A stretch of 64,000 bases of DNA, taken from the NCBI GenBank assembly GCA_910579705.1, contig CAJTUI010000010.1, forward strand, positions 11,747 to 75,746, read 5' to 3'. A program made the translations under genes and the position numbers. The stretch comes from an uncultured Christensenella sp. GTDB taxonomy: Bacteria; Bacillota; Clostridia; Christensenellales; Borkfalkiaceae. The notes under the pieces were generated by a model, which worked only from the letters and a program-made list of their open reading frames with translations, was not told where the DNA came from and did not search any database. Of the stretch, positions 58,601 to 64,000 are shown one piece after another; position 1 is the stretch's first letter, and each line of letters begins with the position of its first letter.

Positions 58601-61600
58601 ATTTATCGGTTACGCCGATTACAACTTCGCGTTTTGTAACGGTAAGCTTATTGTCGAGGTTTATAGTTACGGAGTAATTTTCTTCGCTCAATTCGGAGGC
58701 GTTCGAAACCCCGATAGCGTAATCCTTAACTCCGCCGTTTTCCGCGCCCTTAGAATAAGTGCTGGTAAGTACGGGAAGTTTACCGTCCGCATAAATATCG
58801 GCGTTCGTATCCATACCCGCGCCGCTGTCGACCAGCCCTGCAACGTTGAAGTTATAACCGTTTGCGGTCACGCCGAGATAATAGTCCGCCGCGGCTAGGT
58901 CTTCACCGTAAACGACCGAAATTGCCGCCGCCGTGATTGTGAGGTCTTTTTTGGCTATGCCGAAATAACGGCTGTCCGAAATACCCTCGTAGTTGTCGTT
59001 TCCGCCGAGCTTATAGTCAAGTCTGTATACGCCAGCGCCGAACTCTCCGCGAGAGAGTACGTACGCAAACAGTCCGTCCAAATCGGTTGCCTCGGTATAT
59101 CCCGTTGCAAGCTGCGTTTCGTCGGCAACAAGCCAGAGCGAATACTCGATTTTATTCGATTTAACGCCTTCCGCGTCGCCCGCGTTGCGGCCGTATTTCG
59201 TCTGCGGCGAGGTTATGCGCTGATTGCCGTCCGCATTATATCCGTCGGGATTTTTTGCAGCGTCATAAACGCCGTAAGTCCAGGCGTTGTTTTCGATATT
59301 GTCGTCTTCGTATGCGTAACCGTTTGCAAAATCAAACGCCGTTTCGAACGCGTTGTCCGTCGCCTTTTCTATGGTAACGGTTATATAGCTGATAATCGTC
59401 GTATGGTTATCCGCCGAAATACGGTAATACAGATAGTACTTTTCCGCCGACTTGTTTGCGTCGATATATTCGGGCAAGGTATCGCTCCAAACCACGTCCG
59501 CGCCGTTCTTATCGGCAAGCTCCGCCGCGCCCGCATATGCGTGGAAATCCACCTTGGCCGCCGAGCCGTCGTTTTTCTTGGTTGCGAAAACGGTATCCGC
59601 GGTAACGTATTCGCCCGCCGCCGTTTTGAACGTATGATACGTTTCGGTGTACTTGGTCGTATAGCTTGCGCCTATCTCTGTAACAATATCGAAATCCGCG
59701 GAAACTATTTCAAACACGCCTACGAGTTCCGTATACGCGTTTTCGGGAACGTCCGTATCCGTTCCGCTCCAATTTTCGCCGTCTATAACTACCTCGTAAT
59801 CATAGTTTCCGACCGCGCCGCCCAATACGACGTACAGCGGATATTTACCTATGCCGAGCATATCCGCAACTTTACCGTTATCCACGGTTATAGCCTTTGT
59901 ATACGCCGTAGCTATGTCGTCCTTTGTATTGTGAATTACGACAAGTCCGTTTCCGTAAGAACTTTCGCAATGAGTTTCAACCTTTACGTAATCGTTCAGG
60001 TTGTAATTATCGCCTACAAGCTCCCAATAAATCTGGCCGAGCCTGTTTTCAAGCGTAATGGTTACGGGCAATTTCTTAACTTCGAGCTTGCCCGCCGTTT
60101 CGGAGGCCGCAAATACGTAGTTCGTACTTTCAAGCGAGCTGCCGTCGAAAGTAATTACATAGTCGCCCGCCTCTTTACCGACCGAATAATCCGCGACTTC
60201 GTAACCGAACGTGCCGCCAATATCGAGCGCGCTTAAAGTATCGCCGCCCTGTAAGCCGGTGACCGCATAAATGCTGCCCTGCGTGCCGGCCGCTTTCAGC
60301 GCGTCAAGCCCGCCCTGATACAAATCCGTTCCGTTATATTTAACGGGGCTGTTTTCGCCGTAGTATATCGAAAGGCCGACCTGCACGTAAATAGTCGCTT
60401 TCGCTATCTTTATATTTACGGGGTTTTCAAGCACTACCGCGTTATGGTTGGCGGCCGTGACTTTAACCCAGTAATCTTTATCGATTGCGTCCGTCTGCGT
60501 AAGCGCGGTAATATCCGCCCAACCCGCGTAATCGGCCGCAGGGCTTGCGCTTTCGTAAGCGCCCGCTTTTTCGGCAATCCACCAGTGCGCGGGGTTTGCG
60601 CTTTGGTTGGTTATATCCGCCGAAACGGTAAGCAAGCCGACGATATAGTTATAAGCAACCGCCTTGTACTCCTTGCCTGTCACGGCAACCGCGGAAGGAT
60701 TTACTATATCCGCTTTGAGCACCGTGTACGCGTTTTCCCAGACGTAGGGATTAATCGCGCCGCCGCCCACAACGTTTACGGAATAATTTGCGTTGTCGAT
60801 AATCTGTACGTTAATATCGTAATCGCCCGCGTTTGCGTACTGCGCCGTCGCGTCGGAAGTGAGTTTAAACACCTTTTCTATGTTTTGCGTGGTTAACTCT
60901 TCCGCAAGCCAGTCGCCCTCACCGTTTGTGAATTTAACCGAATATACGAGTTTGGAATACAGGTCCACGGTTTCGCCGTACACGCTTTTACGCGCGCCCT
61001 CGCCGCCGTTTAAGGACAGCGCCAACTTACGGGGAAGAACCTTCAAAGTTCCGGCCGTACAATCGGTTGCAAGCGTATAGTTAAGCGCGCCCGCCGCGTT
61101 AAGAACGGGAACAAGCCTATAATCGGCCGCGTCAAGCAACGCCGAAGAAGTTACGGGATAGACCTTGTTATTTTCTACGTCGTAAAGTTCGTATACGATA
61201 TAGTCCGTGTCCTCGACGAACTTCGCCGTATTGGGCGCGCCGTCGGGATACGACCAGTATTTATCGGTCGCTATGTCGTTGCCGCTTACCGAGCCGTAAA
61301 CAAACTCTGGCGTTTCGGTAACGCCGACTTTGACCGTGCGTTTAATTATGGTAAGCAAGGCGGATATGTCGGTTTCGGGTCTTGCATAGTTCGCCGCAAG
61401 ACCTTTATCCGTGTCTTCGATTGCGTAAACAATAAGCGTATACGCGCTGTCGCTTGCATTGACGGGGAGAGTTCCGTCCGTAAGCTTTACCGTCAACGCG
61501 GGCGCGGCCTCTCCGCCGTCTGCGCGCTGAGGAACGCTGTCGGCCTTTACGGTAGCGGTAAGCGTATGCGCGTTACCGTCGTATGCCACCTCTTCCTTTC

Positions 61601-64000
61601 CGCTCCATTCTACGTCCTTCGCATTAAGCGTTTTGGGCGAAACTTTTAAAACGTATGCATTGCCGTTAGAATCCTGCGTAAACACGCGGTCTTCGAGCTG
61701 GTCGCTGCCGAACTCTATTTTAATCGTAACCTTATAATCGCCTGCGTTCCAGGGCAACAGGTTTTCAAGCGCGGAATTATCCGTGCCCGCTAAGGATATG
61801 TTTCCGTCCCCGTCTATCAGGACTTCTCCCGCCTTATTGCCGTCCTTGTCGGTAAACGTGAAAGTCTGCGTGTACTTAACCGTAAGCCCCGAAATTTCGT
61901 CGTTTTCAATCATCGAAACGACGGAGTTAAACATCTTTGCCGCATCGGTGACCATACCCGCGCCGTTGGCGCCGAACGTATAGCCGCCGATTTTATAATC
62001 AACGTTAATTATGTGCTGGGTTATAGCAAAGTTTATATAAATACTTACGTCCGCGCTACCCGACGAGTATGAGTATACTATCTTACCGTAATGGGATACG
62101 AAACCTTCGAGATTGGCAACAGAGTCGCTCTCGTTTTCCGCCCACTCGTAATTGAGCGAATTAATTCCGCCGTCCAGTTTCAGACGAACGTAGTATTCTC
62201 CGACGGCTGTCGGGGAAACTTCGGCGCCGTAAGGGTCGGTACCTTCCGCCGCGTTCCTGTCGTAACTTCCGTAAGTTATGCCTTTAACAAGGCTTTCAAC
62301 GCCTGCGCCCCAGATAAGGTCGGGTATGCATTCGGCGCCCGCCGCATACTCCATCGTTCTGTGCGATACGGTTTTACCCTCGACCTCCTCGCCGAGTATG
62401 GGCGCGGTTATCTGCTTGCGCGCTACGGTGAATTCCTCGGCGGTATATACCTTGCCTTCCACCTTGCCCGTGCCGCCGCTGCTCCAATTGAAATTGGTAG
62501 TGTCTTTCAACGTGAAGGTTACGGTATAAGTTCCCGCGTTTACAGCTTCGAACCCTTTGGAAGTCCAGTCGAACGTATACCTGTCAGCGTGGTTTACCGC
62601 CAGACCTTCGAAACGGTACTGTCCTCTGACCGCGGTCTCGACGAACCAGTCTGACCAGTTCCAGGCTCCGCCAAGGTCCGCAAGCTCGGGCAGGTTAAAC
62701 ACAACTTTTTTATCCGCAGAGCCGTAGTTTTCGGGCGCGGAAGTAAGCGACGGAACCGTAACGGTATATTTATTAATAATGAAATCCGTTGTATTGTCCG
62801 CGGGCAGTTTATAGTTAAACCCGCGCGTTCCCGAAGGCGCGGCGGCCGTTGCCGTGTACTTCGCCTCGCTTGCGTTTATCTTTTTGCTGTCGTCTGTAAC
62901 GTTGACCGTTACGTTATTTTTGTCCGAGTCGAATACGCCCGTAAGGTTTTTGACCGCGGGCGCCTGCTTCGCGCCGCTATATACGAAAGTTCTGTCTGCG
63001 GCCAAATCGCCCCAGTCCAGACCGAGTTCGGCCTGCACGATAACAAAACGTAAAGTAACTTCGTATTCGTAATTTCCGTCCTTATCGTCAACCCACTTGA
63101 AGTTCGTTTCGGGTTTTACGGTTATATCATAAGTGCAAACGTCCGTCATACCGCCGTTCGTTACGGGCTCGAACCCGACAGGGGTGTCGCCGGTAGCCGT
63201 TACGGAGATGTTCAATTTCCACTTAGAGCCGTTTGCGCCGTAAGTGTAGTTCTCCGCCCAGTTCTCTATAAATTCGTATATATACCTGGCGTTTGCGTTG
63301 TATATTACGGTAACGGTATCGCTTGTTATAACCGTTCCGTCCGCCCCGTCCGAAACAAGCCTGACGGCTTCGAGGCCTGCGGAAAGAATGGAGAATGCTT
63401 TCTTGTAATATGTTTCCAAAACGTTTGAAAGCTCGTAGTTGTCGGCAAGGTCGTAACCGTCGGCGGTATCTGCGTTGAAAGCGTAAACTTTTACGTAGTA
63501 GTTTCCCGCCTCCGTGATTCCCGCGTCGGGCGCGTCGCCTTGCTTGGACGTGCAGTCCGCGTCGTCGTATACGCCGACGACCAGATTAAGTCCGTCCGCG
63601 GTTGCGGCGGCATTTGTTGCCGTTGCCGTGGGAAACATCTGGTTTTTACCCGCGTCGAATCCGTTGGAGTTTTCGGTAAGCGCCCCGCCTACGTCGGCGG
63701 GCTGTTTCCAGCTGAACTCTATTTTAGCTTTTTCGACCGTGAAAACAAACACAAGGTCTTTATGCGCGCTGTCGCCGTTTGAAATTTCATCCGAGGAAAG
63801 TTCCCAGTCGTAGTTGTTGCTGGTAAGCGAAACGGTAAGCGTGTACACGCCCGCATACTTAACGGTTAAATCTTCAACAAGGCTTTCACTGTCAAACCCT
63901 GCCGTAAACGCGGTGTTACCGCCGTGCAAAACCGCCGTAACGGAAGTTTTCATTATTCCGTCCTGCCAGTTATCAAGGCTGGCCGTGTGTATGGAACCTG
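52662..64000 (-). CDS. Giant modular surface protein, 5' end outside window
   Basis: The frame is open from the window edge to a stop at 52662, giving at least 3,778 residues; the true start and signal peptide lie beyond 64000. It is built from many beta-rich modules of about 80-100 residues like MBG/YDG-type adhesin domains. At least 17 end in a recognisable strand such as NAGTYTVTFTLKDTTNFNW, NVGNYTVTLTLKDYANNRW and NAGKYTVRFVLNNPDNYEW; others have IYYGENSPVKYNG- or VYGDTFGSDA-like openings. Near the end a 26-residue transmembrane helix (52845-52922) is followed by HRRKKR and a 60-residue Glu-rich tail, so it is membrane-anchored with the C-terminus inside; no LPXTG motif is present. Probably an adhesin or surface fibre. 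Confidence 0.88.
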   Translation of the reverse strand, partial: GSIHTASLDNWQDGIMKTSVTAVLHGGNTAFTAGFDSESLVEDLTVKYAGVYTLTVSLTSNNYDWELSSDEISNGDSAHKDLVFVFTVEKAKIEFSWKQPADVGGALTENSNGFDAGKNQMFPTATATNAAATADGLNLVVGVYDDADCTSKQGDAPDAGITEAGNYYVKVYAFNADTADGYDLADNYELSNVLETYYKKAFSILSAGLEAVRLVSDGADGTVITSDTVTVIYNANARYIYEFIENWAENYTYGANGSKWKLNISVTATGDTPVGFEPVTNGGMTDVCTYDITVKPETNFKWVDDKDGNYEYEVTLRFVIVQAELGLDWGDLAADRTFVYSGAKQAPAVKNLTGVFDSDKNNVTVNVTDDSKKINASEAKYTATAAAPSGTRGFNYKLPADNTTDFIINKYTVTVPSLTSAPENYGSADKKVVFNLPELADLGGAWNWSDWFVETAVRGQYRFEGLAVNHADRYTFDWTSKGFEAVNAGTYTVTFTLKDTTNFNWSSGGTGKVEGKVYTAEEFTVARKQITAPILGEEVEGKTVSHRTMEYAAGAECIPDLIWGAGVESLVKGITYGSYDRNAAEGTDPYGAEVSPTAVGEYYVRLKLDGGINSLNYEWAENESDSVANLEGFVSHYGKIVYSYSSGSADVSIYINFAITQHIINVDYKIGGYTFGANGAGMVTDAAKMFNSVVSMIENDEISGLTVKYTQTFTFTDKDGNKAGEVLIDGDGNISLAGTDNSALENLLPWNAGDYKVTIKIEFGSDQLEDRVFTQDSNGNAYVLKVSPKTLNAKDVEWSGKEEVAYDGNAHTLTATVKADSVPQRADGGEAAPALTVKLTDGTLPVNASDSAYTLIVYAIEDTDKGLAANYARPETDISALLTIIKRTVKVGVTETPEFVYGSVSGNDIATDKYWSYPDGAPNTAKFVEDTDYIVYELYDVENNKVYPVTSSALLDAADYRLVPVLNAAGALNYTLATDCTAGTLKVLPRKLALSLNGGEGARKSVYGETVDLYSKLVYSVKFTNGEGDWLAEELTTQNIEKVFKLTSDATAQYANAGDYDINVQIIDNANYSVNVVGGGAINPYVWENAYTVLKADIVNPSAVAVTGKEYKAVAYNYIVGLLTVSADITNQSANPAHWWIAEKAGAYESASPAADYAGWADITALTQTDAIDKDYWVKVTAANHNAVVLENPVNIKIAKATIYVQVGLSIYYGENSPVKYNGTDLYQGGLDALKAAGTQGSIYAVTGLQGGDTLSALDIGGTFGYEVADYSVGKEAGDYVITFDGSSLESTNYVFAASETAGKLEVKKLPVTITLENRLGQIYWELVGDNYNLNDYVKVETHCESSYGNGLVVIHNTKDDIATAYTKAITVDNGKVADMLGIGKYPLYVVLGGAVGNYDYEVVIDGENWSGTDTDVPENAYTELVGVFEIVSADFDIVTEIGASYTTKYTETYHTFKTAAGEYVTADTVFATKKNDGSAAKVDFHAYAGAAELADKNGADVVWSDTLPEYIDANKSAEKYYLYYRISADNHTTIISYITVTIEKATDNAFETAFDFANGYAYEDDNIENNAWTYGVYDAAKNPDGYNADGNQRITSPQTKYGRNAGDAEGVKSNKIEYSLWLVADETQLATGYTEATDLDGLFAYVLSRGEFGAGVYRLDYKLGGNDNYEGISDSRYFGIAKKDLTITAAAISVVYGEDLAAADYYLGVTANGYNFNVAGLVDSGAGMDTNADIYADGKLPVLTSTYSKGAENGGVKDYAIGVSNASELSEENYSVTINLDNKLTVTKREVVIGVTDKSSLYDFNAASGTSAEKETEYGYKALEFETLEGSFFGGDGEVITLVTNARDETQTKDVGVYPVFVMFTDKGHRANYEISVNGSFNKTAADKADEEYGKNIGYYDSAVEYFGTLDSELVIGDISSLSGGNSCAGTYSILPAYLSINPGYMSWWDGEKFVRYSESQREPEGSHIYDGKYKGYVTTPRNPESEPGKYDSLTITAKYQDDNGAFTLDYVKDVGEHAYYYEIDDTNFTYSRSQDNILAITPQNLGRRVTVNGVSSGGLESYEQTYKHNDTDKTHTLVYEFTRLIGEEVVGIDVAFTADKLGGTHPMFNSVNLKNTSAATMSGNVFTLTAKNAGSYSVTLKLNGDMLNYSYAGIDGGDITTENGIKVIKFTLNINRYSLGVTANAADVEYGSPLNADSVDAGRFTGFSLKQQWLDLADIENAVEKGVKYFDCAGVTFVTKSSDGKQYSSASSQSAAAGGEGFNIIPEAASIQSLNYNIVTEGANFDYGRLTVLQRNITVVLNGYISNTATSWASVEYDGNARQPDLENNLNGFLTPDGGWYGDTKDYLATIITAARIALRIDDNCINADNYPMYISQSRSNTNYRVTFVNSDNEELGTDTPAEKRPVFNIRPKDIQIQVVKKDTTDTVFDILYGNLSAPYYGVRYIGLVDRDKGENEFSYNIVNTADYPELVKGTLSYTANLIVGSGTSSYVYSPWKSHSGEAYRVSVKGLTFGNYNVTGWLTATMNVIPRPVTASTEDRVYTDLENYNWGISGIEHNAQITFKDGVNCGINNPGVYYTGTEDIYGNIVYNGFDGDISYDKDALAPAPNNYISRFYTGRGFDNEYELKNSATAPVKAGNYKVRVTLPENGDYVIVTDGGNVYETEFSFNVDKKLITGLMWSKNSGLSFEAGQPELEVNTIEGYLSQLMVVNSFQRRLGDDIENIEFNGQGNNSYTYGEIKKLTVNIYNIGDYYIIIELNSNAANNYSWGEDIVNVTLVFSVAANGVSIENLFIADWTYGSRESEPETRLSIEMVNVEIEYKYVEVSDIAEGTLSHMLSGDELSIVPTGGFRSVIPQNAGYYILWAHYRGNAQLSSADAYYLFRINSKKVTAPVFGNSQSEFESTYKGELISAIIENYNSDMFDYRYSGQADIDGSVITLLATDVADYTILFVLKNPEGYTNYVWEDGTQTQNGAVVLVWSIVKTYDNKVTVTVPEEAVTYGGLLEYSASDKYGAEITYLFAPRTGSAAPSESSSLWTKDIPVNAGEYWIVAVGGDTKNFAAARSEAGKITIAKAELKVTAHGDMVYGDTFGSDACSFGYTFEGFVLGDDERNVKVDGVNYALTEDYGKLNAGEYGIILDNVDGTVSGMAADNYFITAVSGAFNVHKRDVDVTLGDAESYYGQLIDLGNISITVSPRTPLVGGDDLSALNITPVIDKADLEYEFNDVWAYRVYAEGYTESENYNVNIQGFGIYTVNPLEIYITVEAGGGVYLGETTPATLTGIYAVNGEDGVDIRETFKELAPTFSFNYWGRANDGTTVAPSQVIPSLAGTYYATAVASNSRNFSLVTHLGTPSVTFVIAKRVIDESLISAAAQKYTGNDISPVISDSAYNGIYTVEEVAVRNVGNYTVTLTLKDYANNRWTSADGAAYNLAFEIVKGDNAFTQDVTIENWTYGQQNNLPVTKTRFGVSDDYVYTYSGEENGTYTATVPTSAGTYWVKVTVPQSDNYNAVTSDAVSFEIAKLAVNAPQLVFVNEGENQNLTYSGARLQAAVTGFDSAVMRIVYEGEMSSGNNIAVFALNAGKYTVRFVLNNPDNYEWTETKDEDAVLEWVVNRKKIEKPTMNTSMFMVNGRTLTFIPVGFDESTMDISGNRTSYGGAFEVTVSIKDTLNYEWADGSVEDITFDWIVVGWDTVFVIVISVLGVGVGVAAIAIGAQYLLHRRKKRSEALQAAAAAQALSEISAANPAETAENNSEEVNKEQTEEKPKTEEEHKEDGENE

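Overview
This window reads as a chromosomal segment of an uncultured, low-to-mid GC Bacillota of the class Clostridia. The evidence is the gene content: WhiA, an uninterrupted SigK-type sporulation sigma factor, T-box control of thrS, an attenuator ahead of infC-rpmI-rplT, the DUF512-der-plsY block, InlB-type repeats, and many gut-type surface modules. The exact genus cannot be fixed from sequence alone. Every gene I can support lies on the minus strand, so transcription runs from high to low coordinates throughout.

Positions 1-15.8 kb hold a carbohydrate-uptake locus. A promoter at 14.5 kb seems to start one long run of genes: a duplicated-module surface lipoprotein, a sugar-binding lipoprotein carrying two InlB-type repeats, a GH97 glycosidase, a second sugar-binding lipoprotein, two ABC permeases, an unusually long MalK-type ATPase, a LacI repressor and, cut by the window edge, a DUF4965/GtaA-type protein. 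A membrane protein of unknown role precedes this run. Two palindromes with identical arms lie upstream of both promoters.

Positions 15.8-19.7 kb are an accessory patch: a 40-bp palindrome, an AAA/DUF4143 ATPase with its own promoter, a tRNA 3'-end fragment that looks like an attachment-site scar, an unknown protein, an AraC regulator and a small Cys-containing protein.

Positions 19.7-46.7 kb are mostly housekeeping: hexose-phosphate kinase and pfkA; murB-PHP-whiA-dnaE; yebC and a SpoU methyltransferase; infC-rpmI-rplT; thrS behind a T-box; DUF512-der-plsY; lspA-rluD; an orphan MazF; a Na+/Ca2+-type exchanger behind a yybP-ykoY (Mn2+) riboswitch; recX-birA-nnr; tyrS-yigZ; and sigK. Three of the promoters (DUF512, lspA, recX) have the -10 hexamer exactly six bases from the ATG, with no Shine-Dalgarno sequence, which predicts leaderless transcripts.

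Positions 46.7-50.9 kb encode a MarR regulator and a heterodimeric ABC exporter behind a consensus promoter and a perfect inverted-repeat operator. Positions 51.0-64.0 kb hold a very large surface protein (at least 3,778 residues, 5' end outside the window). Its stop codon overlaps a gene for a membrane-anchored acidic-repeat protein that ends in a ribosomal-protein-L15-like domain. This pair is the least explained system in the window.
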